DNA from: Romeriopsis sp046049545
GTDB taxonomy: Bacteria; Cyanobacteriota; Cyanobacteriia; Leptolyngbyales; Leptolyngbyaceae
Direction of reading: 5' to 3'
DNA: 64,000 nt
Assembly (NCBI GenBank): GCA_046049545.1
Contig: JBJORF010000021.1
Location: 1 to 64,000 of the forward strand
Positions 17,537-26,317 of the stretch are shown here, piece after piece. The position numbers were made by a program, and so were the translations under genes. Within the stretch, counting starts at the first letter, position 1. Each line of letters opens with the position of its first letter. The notes below the pieces were generated by a model. That model worked only from the letters and a program-made list of their open reading frames with translations. It ran no database searches and was not told the DNA's origin.

Positions 17537-17854
17537 ATGAATCATTATCGCGAGCAGTGGATTGCGGATTGGTGTCAGGAGAACGGATGGACGGACTGGT
17601 TTAGTCAGCAGCGTCGCTATTGGGCATTTCCACCCCATGCGGTGATGCCCACGCCAATTCCGGCACAGGTTTTACGATCGATCAAGATTGAGAAAGGCAT
17701 CAGCCCCGATGAGCGCAGTTGGGTATTATCCGGTGTGGGTGCCGTGGCCATTGGAGCAACGATGAGCTATGTGCTGGGATCGCCAATGCCGCTGTTAATG
17801 GCCTTTGGTTTTGGCGCGATCGTTGCGATTCAATTAGAAGACGAAGAACTGTAG
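17537..17854 (+). CDS. small membrane protein, unknown
   Basis: 105 residues, MNHYREQWIADWCQENGW..., with two likely membrane segments near the C terminus (about 63-80 and 82-97: LSGVGAVAIGATMSYVLG and MPLLMAFGFGAIVAIQL) and an acidic tail EDEEL. The aromatic-rich N-terminal half (WTDWFSQQRRYWAFPP) is probably cytoplasmic. It is not recognised beyond being cyanobacterial in style. The ATG at 17537 is favoured over an upstream GTG in frame. Confidence 0.7.
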   Translation: MNHYREQWIADWCQENGWTDWFSQQRRYWAFPPHAVMPTPIPAQVLRSIKIEKGISPDERSWVLSGVGAVAIGATMSYVLGSPMPLLMAFGFGAIVAIQLEDEEL

Positions 17855-17871
17855 GTTGGGCACCGCCCAAC
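17855..17871. terminator. short hairpin after the small membrane protein gene
   Basis: GTTGGGC (17855-17861) pairs with GCCCAAC (17865-17871) around a 3-nt loop, immediately after the stop codon and just beyond the 3' end of convergent dnaX. There is no T-run, so it may be a dispersed palindrome rather than a true terminator. Confidence 0.35.
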
Positions 17872-17919
17872 ATCACCAACAGTCCAAACCAGGCAATATT
17901 CCAAACCAACCGTCCAATC

Positions 17920-19884
17920 TCAAAACGGCGCATTAATCGTCGGCCCCGAACCATCAACCGCATCATCACCTAGCTCGACGATCGTGCCATTAAAGGCGTC
18001 AGCAAGGCTTTTCGCGGCGCGGGTGGCAGGATCTTCAGGTGTCCAGTCCGGTGGGGTCAATGGTTCTACGCGCATGGGTGGCATTGATGCAGGCGGGGGA
18101 AGCGCACGGGAGGCTGGTGGTTGCGGAACGGGCGAGGGAATCGGGGATGATGTCTCGGTCGCTTGAGCCATTGGCGGCGGCGGCAGTGGCTTGGGCGGCG
18201 GCGGTGGCGGCGTGATCGCTGCGGGTGAGGGGGCCGGGTTTTGCGGCTGTTGGAGTTTGGCTTGGGGATTGGGCGGGGCGGCGGTGGATTGGGGCGGCGC
18301 GTTTTCGGTGACGACGAGGTTGAGTTTGATGGTTTTGATGTCGAGGGTTTTGGCGCAGGATTTGCTGAGTTTTTCGAGTTGGGCTTTGACGAGGGGGACG
18401 ACTTGTTTGCCACGTACGCCGATTTTGACGGTGGTGCCGCTGACTTCCATAAGAAAGCAGTTGGGGGAAATGATCGCTTTGGTCGAAGCCAACCCCAGAT
18501 TATTCAAAATCATTTGCCAAGTCGCATCGAGATCAACGCTGGGCGGCGGTGTGGCGATCGGTGCGATGATTGGGGGTTGGATAACTTCTGGTGGGGTGGG
18601 GGGCGTTGGTTGAATGACAGCGGGTTCGACGATCGGTGCAGGTTCAACGATCGGTGGCATAACGGCAGCGGGGGGAACCACGGTCGCAGCTATCGGGGCG
18701 GATTGGGCAATGGGTAATGGCGGTGCAGTGATCGGGGCGGCGGTGGGTCGGGGCGCAACGGCGGCGATCGGGGTGACGGGTTCGCCGGGGGCGATCGCGC
18801 TAGGCAGCAATCCCATCAGCGTAATTTCCAGCCACAGTCGCGGCTGGGTCGAGTTTTTTAATTGTACTTCGGCGGCGCGGAGGTGCTGCTGACCCGCGAG
18901 GACGGCGCGACCAGAGATGGATCGACCAAAATTCACCATCGCTTCCCAGGTTGGGGCGGTAACAGCCACTAAATCATTGCGTTCCGATGCCGTTTTCGCG
19001 ATTAGCAGATCGCGGTAAAAACTAGCGAGATTTTGCAACACAATCAGCGGCTCACGACCCCGATCCATCAAGCGACGGGTGCAATCGATCGCGGCCTCGG
19101 CATTATCGGAGAAAATCGCCTGTACTAATGCAAGCAGATCCCGCTCCGGCACAGCCCCCACGAGATCCCAGACTTGATCAACAGTGACTTCGCCAGCCAT
19201 CAAGCTCAATTGATCAAGCAAACTTTCGGCATCCCGCAATCCGCCCTGGGACAATTGGCCGATGAGTTGAATTGCATCGGGGGCGATCGCGATCGTTTCC
19301 TGCTGGGCAATATGCTGCAAATGCTGAGTCATATCGTCCAACGGAATCCGCCGAAAATCGAACCGTTGACACCGCGAGATAATCGTCGGCAACACCCGCT
19401 GCGGGTCAGTCGTCGCCAACACAAAAATCACTCGCTCCGGCGGCTCCTCCAGCGTTTTCAGTAGGGCATTAAATGCCGCTGACGTTAGCATATGACATTC
19501 GTCGATTATGTATACTTTGTAGCGACATTGCACGGGGGCAAATTGCGCTCTTTCAATTAATTCCCGAATGTTATCGACACCAGTATTACTCGCAGCATCA
19601 ATTTCAATTACATCCAGGGCGTTCCCCATCGCGATCGTGCGACAGGTTTCGCATTGACCACAGGGTTCCGGTGTGGGCCGATCGCTGGCAATACAATTCA
19701 AGGATTTCGCAAAAATCCGGGCACTGGAGGTTTTCCCCGTCCCGCGCGCCCCCGTGAACAGATAGGCAGGCGCAATTCTCTGCTGCTCCAGGGCATGGCT
19801 TAACGTCGTCGCGATCGCCCCCTGGCCCACCAACTGAGCAAAGGTTTGGGGACGGTATTTGTGATGCAGCGGAACGTATGCCAT
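17920..19884 (-). CDS. dnaX: DNA polymerase III subunit gamma/tau
   Basis: 654-residue clamp-loader ATPase. Walker A GARGTGKTSSAR is near residue 45, a zinc-binding Cys cluster CGQCETCRTI near 75, and DECHMLT (Walker B) near 125. The sensor region follows with TTDPQRVLPTIISRCQRF. From about residue 370 the chain becomes Pro/Ala-rich, the tau-like tail, with a folded piece near 450-520 (PPSVDLDATWQMILNNLG). No intein interrupts the gene, unlike some cyanobacterial dnaX genes. It lies 51 bp after trmO in the same direction. Confidence 0.96.
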   Translation of the reverse strand: MAYVPLHHKYRPQTFAQLVGQGAIATTLSHALEQQRIAPAYLFTGARGTGKTSSARIFAKSLNCIASDRPTPEPCGQCETCRTIAMGNALDVIEIDAASNTGVDNIRELIERAQFAPVQCRYKVYIIDECHMLTSAAFNALLKTLEEPPERVIFVLATTDPQRVLPTIISRCQRFDFRRIPLDDMTQHLQHIAQQETIAIAPDAIQLIGQLSQGGLRDAESLLDQLSLMAGEVTVDQVWDLVGAVPERDLLALVQAIFSDNAEAAIDCTRRLMDRGREPLIVLQNLASFYRDLLIAKTASERNDLVAVTAPTWEAMVNFGRSISGRAVLAGQQHLRAAEVQLKNSTQPRLWLEITLMGLLPSAIAPGEPVTPIAAVAPRPTAAPITAPPLPIAQSAPIAATVVPPAAVMPPIVEPAPIVEPAVIQPTPPTPPEVIQPPIIAPIATPPPSVDLDATWQMILNNLGLASTKAIISPNCFLMEVSGTTVKIGVRGKQVVPLVKAQLEKLSKSCAKTLDIKTIKLNLVVTENAPPQSTAAPPNPQAKLQQPQNPAPSPAAITPPPPPPKPLPPPPMAQATETSSPIPSPVPQPPASRALPPPASMPPMRVEPLTPPDWTPEDPATRAAKSLADAFNGTIVELGDDAVDGSGPTINAPF

Positions 19885-19935
19885 GGTGCAGACCCAGAAG
19901 CCAAAGACGGGATCTATTCTCGCTCACGATCGCAG

Positions 19936-20691
19936 TTAATGGGCAAAGGATTTGTCCGGCCAAGGCGCAACCCGCACCACCCAAGCCATACCGCCCGCCA
20001 CCCGCCACCAAACATTCCAGCCTGCCACCCGCAAATTCCACTGCTGCCCCGGTTGCCCATCCTTGCCACGCTCATGGGCCGGACGCGGATCTTGCCCGAT
20101 CGTCTGCGCGATCAAATCCCGCGCCGTCTGCCAATCGGCGATCGCCCCCGTCGCCCAAAGATTTTCCAACCGCGCGATCGGCGCTGGTTCCCACTCAACT
20201 GCGATCGCTTCCCCGATCGGCGTTGCCCAAGCGGCTTCGGCTCCCGGAATCGAGTCGGAATAGGGCACATAGGGTTTGATGTCAAAAACCGGGGTACCAT
20301 CCAGCAGGTCAAGGCCGCTGATGTGGAGTTGGATTTCGGCGGGGGTGAGTTCCACCCGATCGAGCTTCACTGCACTCAGACCCAGCGGATTCGGACGATT
20401 CGGACTACGACTCGCATAGACCCCGACCTGCTGCTTCCCACCCAGGCGCGGCGGACTGACTAGGGGCTTAAACCGATCGCCATAGGCCAAATCATGAAAC
20501 CCAAAAATCACCCACAAATGCGAAAACGCCTCAATTCCTCGCATCGCCAACTGGTTATCGGCATTATTGGGAAGGACGATCGCCCCGATCGCCGCTGGCA
20601 CCAATCCCGGCTGCCGGGGAATTCCGAACCGTTCCGGATAGCAAGAACGGATATGGGCGATCGGTTCCAGGGTCAACGCAGTCATCGGCAA
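19936..20691 (-). CDS. trmO: tRNA (N6-threonylcarbamoyladenosine37-N6)-methyltransferase TrmO
   Basis: 251-residue SAM-dependent tRNA methyltransferase (formerly TsaA/YaeB) that makes m6t6A at position 37. Diagnostic stretches are VYASRSPNRPNPLGLSAVKL and LDLLDGTPVFDIKPYVPY, both part of the SAM-binding beta-barrel. It may start at ATG 20691 or 20685. A 31-residue membrane ORF ends 4 bp upstream. Confidence 0.93.
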   Translation of the reverse strand: MPMTALTLEPIAHIRSCYPERFGIPRQPGLVPAAIGAIVLPNNADNQLAMRGIEAFSHLWVIFGFHDLAYGDRFKPLVSPPRLGGKQQVGVYASRSPNRPNPLGLSAVKLDRVELTPAEIQLHISGLDLLDGTPVFDIKPYVPYSDSIPGAEAAWATPIGEAIAVEWEPAPIARLENLWATGAIADWQTARDLIAQTIGQDPRPAHERGKDGQPGQQWNLRVAGWNVWWRVAGGMAWVVRVAPWPDKSFAH

Positions 20692-20695
20692 TTCA

Positions 20696-20791
20696 TCACG
20701 ACTTACTTCGGGGAAACAGCCATTGTAAAGTCCGCAGCGCCCCCAAACTCACTAAAACGATCAGGCCCAACAAGACATAAAACGGAGTCAT
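20696..20791 (-). CDS. possible 31-residue single-span membrane peptide
   Basis: MTPFYVLLGLIVLVSLGALR... is a single hydrophobic helix with a basic tail ending PRSKS. The ATG at 20791 has a weak purine-rich site (GGGATGG) upstream. Its TGA is 4 bp before the trmO start, an arrangement seen in translational coupling. The same frame is open to 20926, but that extension is Gly-rich and unlike protein. I do not recognise it as a known photosystem or cytochrome b6f small subunit. Confidence 0.35.
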   Translation of the reverse strand: MTPFYVLLGLIVLVSLGALRTLQWLFPRSKS

Positions 20792-20901
20792 CTCGCCATC
20801 CCATCGGATTTCTATCAACGCTTCCACAATACCGATCGCGCTTGTCACCCACTTGTCAGCCCCATGACAATCCTCAGACGACCCGCCTAAACCCTCACCC
20901 C

Positions 20902-22110
20902 CTAGACCGTCACCACAATCCGACATCCCATCCCCACCGCACTCTCAATCTGCAACCGCCCCCCGATCGCGATTGCCCGTTCCTGCATCCCCTGTAACCC
21001 AAACCCGCTCGTCATCTGCCCCGGATCAAACCCCCGCCCATCATCGACGATCGTCAGCCCCAGCGGCGCACCCTGTAACGTAATGCTCACCGTCGTTGCC
21101 TGGGCATATTTCGCAATATTCGTGAGCGCCTCCTGGACAATCCGATAGAGCGCCGCCGTCTGATCGACCGGAATCACCGTCATACCGTCCAAAGCCAACT
21201 GCGGCTGAATTCCGGTCGATCGGCAAAATTCCTCCGCCAACTGCTGAATCGCCGCTTCCAAGGATTTTCCTTGCAGCGGGTGCGATCGCAGCGTCCCCAC
21301 CGATTCCCGCACCGATTGCAGCGCCTTGGAACCCAACTGCTTCGCTTCTACGAGTAAATCCTGCGCTTCCTCAGGATCGCTTTTCAACAACCGCAGCGCC
21401 GCCTCTACATGCAAATTAAACGCCGTCAACGAATGCCCCAAGGAATCATGAATTTCCCGCGCGATCCGATTGCGTTCCTGCAACGTCGCCGTATCCTCCA
21501 CCCGCAGGGCATAGCGCCGCAATTGTTCATTTGCCTGCTGAAGCTGCTGCCGACTTTGGCGTTCCGACAGCACCGCCTGCACCATCAATTGCAAAAACAC
21601 CAGCACCAATGCGAGCAGCAACGTCGTACTGATTGCCCCCAGCAGCACCCGTTCCTCACGTAGCTGCTCCCGCATTCCCGGCCACATCGGCGCAAATTCC
21701 CGCGCCACCCGCCGCGCCACTTCGCGGTTTTGCAGTCGCTCGATCTGATGAAACAGCGCCAAAAAATACGTCGCGATCGTAATCAGCACCCGCGATCCCG
21801 GACTAAACATCAAACAAGCCCGCAGCACCAACACCACATATAGCAAGGGCATCAACCGCAGCTTCACCCACACCCCCGCAATCACCAACAGCGTAAATGA
21901 CAGCAATAAGTGCAGCCCCTTCCAGCGTAGCTCCCGATCGGGCAACGCCAACCCTAACAGCGCAAACGCCCCGACTAACAGCACCGCCAGCAGTGGCGAA
22001 CTGGGCGGCCCCATCGGCCACCGCAAAAACTCAATCAACACCGTCAGCGCCAGCATCACCCACTCAAATTGCAGTAGGAATTGAATCGGATGATGCTTCG
22101 GCGTAATCAT
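20902..22110 (-). CDS. NarL-type sensor histidine kinase (HisKA_3/HATPase)
   Basis: About 402-residue membrane kinase. The N-terminal half has five to six hydrophobic segments, then a helix (LSERQSRQQLQQANEQLRR), the dimerisation/phosphoacceptor motif REIHDSLGHSL with the His, and an ATPase domain with VQEALTNIAKYAQA (N box), VDDGRGFDPG (G1) and GFGLQGMQERA (G2). ATG 22110 is preferred over an in-frame TTG at 22134. It follows the Crp-family gene by 31 bp. No response regulator gene is next to it, so its partner is elsewhere. Confidence 0.92.
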   Translation of the reverse strand: MITPKHHPIQFLLQFEWVMLALTVLIEFLRWPMGPPSSPLLAVLLVGAFALLGLALPDRELRWKGLHLLLSFTLLVIAGVWVKLRLMPLLYVVLVLRACLMFSPGSRVLITIATYFLALFHQIERLQNREVARRVAREFAPMWPGMREQLREERVLLGAISTTLLLALVLVFLQLMVQAVLSERQSRQQLQQANEQLRRYALRVEDTATLQERNRIAREIHDSLGHSLTAFNLHVEAALRLLKSDPEEAQDLLVEAKQLGSKALQSVRESVGTLRSHPLQGKSLEAAIQQLAEEFCRSTGIQPQLALDGMTVIPVDQTAALYRIVQEALTNIAKYAQATTVSITLQGAPLGLTIVDDGRGFDPGQMTSGFGLQGMQERAIAIGGRLQIESAVGMGCRIVVTV

Positions 22111-22141
22111 GGCGAGCCATCTCAAGCGGTACAATCTCAGT

Positions 22142-22813
22142 CTAGCCGCAGTTTAAATGCTCTGAGCGGATCGTTCGACACGCCGGGTGGGGTTCCATCA
22201 GCGATCGGCGCAAAATGATGTGATGTTGGCGATTAATCGTGAGCCAACCTTCACGCTGAAGTTCACCCAGTAGCCGCGTCGTTGTGACCCGGGTCGAACC
22301 GATCGTATTCGCAATTAACTGATGCGTTAATCGCACCGCAATTTTGATGCCATCGGTGGTGGTTTCGCCGATTTCGCCGGCCAGCAGAATTAACAGTTGG
22401 CGCAGTCGATCCTCCACGCGCCGATAGCCCAGCATCGCAATCAATGCTTCGGACTGCCCGAGGCGGCGCTGAACTTGTTGGCCGATCCAGTCCTGGAGGG
22501 GCAAATGCTGTTGAATTTGCACGATCGACAAACTCACTAACGCCGCATTGGTTAATGCCATTGCATGATAGGGGTCAACCTGCGTCATCGCTGTCCCAAA
22601 GGGCATTCCCGCGAACGCAAAGGCGATTAGTGATTCATCACCACTGGGATAAAGCGTACTGATTTGGACAATACCTTGGTCAACAAACCAAATGCGATCG
22701 GGCGATAGCGGAATCATTTCTCCTCGACGAAAAGTTTTGGCGCGAGTAATTAATTCTTGGGGGTTCAATCCCCGATCGACAAGCTGGGCACGAATCAGCT
22801 GAGCTTGAGACAT
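22142..22813 (-). CDS. Crp/Fnr-family transcriptional regulator
   Basis: 223 residues. The N-terminal beta-barrel is cyclic-nucleotide-domain-like (FRRGEMIPLSPDRIWFVDQG) but lacks the Arg-Ser pair of cAMP-binding Crp. The C-terminal winged helix reads LTHQLIANTIGSTRVTTTRL, the recognition helix of NtcA/Crp-type regulators. The start at 22813 has an AGGAG site 8 nt upstream. It is co-directional with, and 31 bp before, the histidine kinase, and divergent from the TonB-receptor operon it may control. Confidence 0.88.
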   Translation of the reverse strand: MSQAQLIRAQLVDRGLNPQELITRAKTFRRGEMIPLSPDRIWFVDQGIVQISTLYPSGDESLIAFAFAGMPFGTAMTQVDPYHAMALTNAALVSLSIVQIQQHLPLQDWIGQQVQRRLGQSEALIAMLGYRRVEDRLRQLLILLAGEIGETTTDGIKIAVRLTHQLIANTIGSTRVTTTRLLGELQREGWLTINRQHHIILRRSLMEPHPACRTIRSEHLNCG

Positions 22814-22920
22814 ATCAATTCTCCTGACTTCCATTGCATGACCAAAGATCAGCATAAACGATCCGGGATATGGTCATTTAATCGGTGGGTTATGGGGAGT
22901 TTAGGATCGGGTTAAAAAAG

Positions 22921-22936
22921 CTGCGTCAAGCCGCAG
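22921..22936. other. short stem-loop in the divergent intergenic region
   Basis: CTGCG, 6-nt loop, CGCAG, between the Crp-family gene and the TonB receptor. The rest of 22814-23077 holds the receptor promoter and Fur box. No ORF is present. Confidence 0.3.
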
Positions 22937-23019
22937 AAATAAAATAGAAGGTATGGCTGCGTAGAAACTGAATTTCGTTATCCAGTCCCTCGCGGCTCAT
23001 TCGCCAATCAGCCAACAGC

Positions 23020-23048
23020 TTGACATAATTTATGGGAATGATTATCAT
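23020..23048 (+). promoter_or_regulatory. promoter of the TonB-receptor operon
   Basis: A perfect -35 TTGACA (23020-23025), a 17-bp spacer, and -10 TATCAT (23043-23048). The -10 lies inside the Fur box, so repressor binding would block polymerase. Confidence 0.7.
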
Positions 23049-23052
23049 TCTC
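23034..23052. promoter_or_regulatory. Fur box (iron-responsive operator)
   Basis: GGGAATGATTATCATTCTC matches 15 of 19 positions of the Fur consensus GATAATGATAATCATTATC. The 15-bp core GAATGATTATCATTC (23036-23050) is a perfect palindrome around one central base. It overlaps the -10 element, predicting repression when iron is sufficient. Confidence 0.85.
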
Positions 23053-23077
23053 AAAGTGTTTTGTGAGTGAAGCGTTT

Positions 23078-25372
23078 ATGGGACGGGTAAAGCGTTGGTT
23101 GAACGGAATAATTCTTGCAGTCCCGGCGTTGACAGTGCCAGCGTTGTTACCTACAGCAATGATCGCACAGACTCAAACCCCAGCAGTCCCCGCAGCGCCA
23201 ACTCAAGTAGAGCCAGCAAATGACGATGAAGAAATCGTCATCACTGGAACGAAGTCGGAAGAAGCACCGGTAGCAGGGAATAAAACTGTAATTACCACCG
23301 ATGAGATTCGCAAGCAGCAGTCGGGAACGGTTCGGGATTTGTTGCGCTATGAGCCAGGAATTTCCGTGCCTTCAGATAATCGGGGTGGGTTTCAGGGAAT
23401 TAATATTCGTGGGGTCGATGCGAATCGGGTGGATTTGCGGGTGGATGGGATTCGGTTGCCGGATGCGTTTAGTTTTGGGGTGACGCGGCTGGGGCGCGAT
23501 TATGTTGATCTCGAAACGCTGAATGCCTTGAATATTTTTCGGGGAACGGCGGCGGGAGAAACTGACAGTGCGGCCTTGGGTGGCACGGTTTCCTTTGAAA
23601 CAGCAACGGCGAAAAATTTGCTCGATCGGATTGGGCGGGACTATTTCACCAGCGTGCGTGGCCTGTATACCGGAAGTAACAATACATTTAGCGAAACCTT
23701 TACCCAGGCGAATCGCTTTGGGGCGATCGATGCACTGCTGATTTATACGCGGCGGGATGGGGGGGATTTTCGGATTAAGGATGCGCGATTTCGGGATAAT
23801 GCAGCGCGGGAACGGAATAATTTCCTGGGCAAGATTGGCTACCAATTCAATCCCCAAAGTCGATTGGAGCTGACGGGGGAGAGCTTTGTTGATGAAGTGG
23901 ACAGTCGGTTTTCAACAGCAAATTTGCCGGGGATGTCCTTTGAGGGGTCAACGCAGAATTTGTTTGAGGAGCGTCGCACCAGTCGTCAGCGTGTCAGTTT
24001 AGGTTATAGCTTTGAGAATGCCCAGGATCCCGGTGCGCTGCGATCGGCCGGAGCGCAGTTTTATTACCAGGATGTGGCGGTGAGTGAGGAGAGCGATCGC
24101 AATGTCCTGTCCCGAGGTCGGCTGACGCGCGATCAGGCGGAGAAGGAATTTATTGAACGGTCGATCGGGGGCAGTTTGAAGTTCCGCAGTGATTTTAAGT
24201 TAGGGGGACTGACGAATCAGTTATCCTATGGGTTGGAGGTTTCAAATAATTACAACGAGCGCAATGATGCTCGATTTGACATCATTCGCGGCAATCGAAC
24301 TCCTCAAAGTTTTTACCCAGTGAAAGACTATCCGGATAGCAATACCCTGAGGGTGAGTTTGTTTGCGCAGAATGAGATTGGAATTAACCAAGGTAAATTG
24401 AAGCTCATTCCAGGACTGCGGTTTGATTCCTACAGTTTGAATGTTGAAGCTAATCCTGAATATCTCAAAAAACGGGAACAGCCCGCTGAATTTGCAGAAA
24501 CGGCTTTGTCACCCAGTTTAGGATTGCTTTATCAACCGAGTGAAAACCTGACCCTGTTTGCGCGCTATTCCCGTGGGTTTCGACCGCCCTTATACAGTGA
24601 ACTCAACACGTCATTTCGGGCTGATGCGCCCGTCCGTCCCCATAAAGGCATCCCCAATCCTGATTTGAAATCGGAAATCGGGAATAACTTTGAGCTAGGC
24701 GCTAGGTTGAAATCCAAGCAGTTTGACTTTGACGTTACAGGTTTCTACAATCGCTACAAAAATTTCATCGAGCCGAATACGTTTGTCGGTTTCGATCGTA
24801 ATGATATCGGCTTCGGTATTCCATTTCAGATTCTGCAAGCGACGAATATTCCCAAGGCGGAAATCTACGGTTTGGAAGTTAAAGGTTCCTATCGGCTTAA
24901 TCCCAATCCTGGTGGATTTTATCTGCGCGGGGCGTTGGGTTGGCAAGTGGGGAATGACTTGAGTCGCGATCGCGCATTGCCGACGATCGAGCCGCTCAAA
25001 GCAGTCGTTGGCCTCGGCTATCAAGAAAAGGACGATCGCTGGGGGTTGGAATTAACCACGACGTTAGTCGCCAAGGCGCGCGAGCAGGCGGATTTTATCA
25101 GTAGCGCGAGTCAGACCTTTGCGAATGCACGTCCGGTAATTGTCAATCCCTACGAACCCCCCGCCTACACCTTGGTGGATTTGCGTGGCTACTACAATAT
25201 CACGCCGAGCCTGGGTATTACTTTGGGCATGTATAACCTGTTTGACACAGCGTATTACCAATATTCGGATGTGCGATCGATTGATACAGCTTCGCGTACA
25301 TTTGAAGCGCAGCGTGGGCGATCGGGACAGGCCGGACGGAACTTTTCGGTGGGCTTAAACTGGCAATTTTAG
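23078..25372 (+). CDS. TonB-dependent outer-membrane receptor, heme-receptor type
   Basis: 764-residue beta-barrel receptor. A signal peptide (residues 1-34) is followed by a TonB box-like EEIVITGT and the plug domain (DLLRYEPGISVPSD, NIRGVDANRVDLRVDGIRLP). In the barrel, GFRPP at about 500-504 and NPDL at 527-530 with a His between them (H522) resemble the FRAP and NPNL boxes of heme/hemoglobin receptors. The chain ends SVGLNWQF with the terminal Phe needed for barrel insertion. The ATG at 23078 is preferred; a GTG at 23063 is in frame. It is first in an operon with a binding protein, permease and ATPase. The substrate is inferred to be heme; a ferric chelate is the alternative. Confidence 0.93.
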   Translation: MGRVKRWLNGIILAVPALTVPALLPTAMIAQTQTPAVPAAPTQVEPANDDEEIVITGTKSEEAPVAGNKTVITTDEIRKQQSGTVRDLLRYEPGISVPSDNRGGFQGINIRGVDANRVDLRVDGIRLPDAFSFGVTRLGRDYVDLETLNALNIFRGTAAGETDSAALGGTVSFETATAKNLLDRIGRDYFTSVRGLYTGSNNTFSETFTQANRFGAIDALLIYTRRDGGDFRIKDARFRDNAARERNNFLGKIGYQFNPQSRLELTGESFVDEVDSRFSTANLPGMSFEGSTQNLFEERRTSRQRVSLGYSFENAQDPGALRSAGAQFYYQDVAVSEESDRNVLSRGRLTRDQAEKEFIERSIGGSLKFRSDFKLGGLTNQLSYGLEVSNNYNERNDARFDIIRGNRTPQSFYPVKDYPDSNTLRVSLFAQNEIGINQGKLKLIPGLRFDSYSLNVEANPEYLKKREQPAEFAETALSPSLGLLYQPSENLTLFARYSRGFRPPLYSELNTSFRADAPVRPHKGIPNPDLKSEIGNNFELGARLKSKQFDFDVTGFYNRYKNFIEPNTFVGFDRNDIGFGIPFQILQATNIPKAEIYGLEVKGSYRLNPNPGGFYLRGALGWQVGNDLSRDRALPTIEPLKAVVGLGYQEKDDRWGLELTTTLVAKAREQADFISSASQTFANARPVIVNPYEPPAYTLVDLRGYYNITPSLGITLGMYNLFDTAYYQYSDVRSIDTASRTFEAQRGRSGQAGRNFSVGLNWQF

Positions 25373-25382
25373 TGAGGAAATT

Positions 25383-26291
25383 ATGAAAATCTCTGTGATC
25401 TCTGGCACGATCGGGTTGCTGCTGAGTATTAGTTTAATTAGCTGTAGCCAACCGCCAATGAATTCTGGCCCCAATGCCCAAACGCCAGCAAGCCAAGCGC
25501 CTGCTCCGGTGGCCAACGATCGCCAACCCGCCGCGCAGCGCGTTGTCACATTATTGCCCCTAGGGGCTGATTTGGTGCATCGGCTCGATGCGAATAAACT
25601 GGTCGGCGTTCCCGGTGGTAGCTATGTGGATCAGGATGCGCGGTTTAAGGATCTGCCGCGCGTGGGTGAACGATCGGCGATGAATTTGGAAAAAATTATC
25701 GCGTTAAAGCCAGATCTGGTCATTGGGTCGGATGTGATGCAGGGGCAAGTTCTGGAGAAACTCAAGCAAACGGGGATCGCAGTCTTACCCGTTCGGACGA
25801 GCAGTTGGCAGGATTTGGAAACCGCGACACAGGAAATCGCCGATCGGATGAAGGCTGATCCCAGCCCAATTCTGCAAAAATATCAAAGCTACATCGCCAA
25901 TCCACCTGCGAATGACAAATCCGTGCTGGTTATTGCTGGATTGCAACCGACTTCTTCGCCGAATAAGCAAAGCTGGGCGGGGGATTTAGTTAGCAAATTT
26001 GGCTATCGCAACATGGTCGCTGACTTGCCTTCAACTGGGCGTTTTCAGGGGTATCTCACACTTTCCCAAGAAAAGATTTTGGAAATGAACCCGGATAAAA
26101 TTTTTATCATTGAAGGCGGCGGCGTGCGCCAAAAACCCGATGAAATTAAGTCCCTTCCCTTTTGGCGCGATCTCAAAGCGGCACAAACCAATCAAATCTA
26201 TGTCTTTCCCCACGATGGCTTGATTAGTCCAACTAGCGTTGATACAGTGGGAAGCGTGACTAAACAACTGCGTGAAGCGGCCCAGCCGTAA
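25383..26291 (+). CDS. periplasmic iron-chelate/heme-binding lipoprotein (FecB/HmuT-like)
   Basis: 302 residues with lipobox LISC (Cys21) and a Pro/Ala linker. It has the class III binding-protein fold: RVVTLLPLGADLVHRLDANK, LPRVGERSAMNLEKIIALKP, DLVIGSD and a C-terminal lobe. It sits 10 bp after the TonB receptor and passes substrate to the permease downstream. Its low similarity to standard HmuT means heme, ferric siderophore or cobalamin cannot be separated from sequence alone. Confidence 0.88.
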   Translation: MKISVISGTIGLLLSISLISCSQPPMNSGPNAQTPASQAPAPVANDRQPAAQRVVTLLPLGADLVHRLDANKLVGVPGGSYVDQDARFKDLPRVGERSAMNLEKIIALKPDLVIGSDVMQGQVLEKLKQTGIAVLPVRTSSWQDLETATQEIADRMKADPSPILQKYQSYIANPPANDKSVLVIAGLQPTSSPNKQSWAGDLVSKFGYRNMVADLPSTGRFQGYLTLSQEKILEMNPDKIFIIEGGGVRQKPDEIKSLPFWRDLKAAQTNQIYVFPHDGLISPTSVDTVGSVTKQLREAAQP

Positions 26292-26317
26292 ATTGCCGCT
26301 ATGCAACCCAAATCCCC

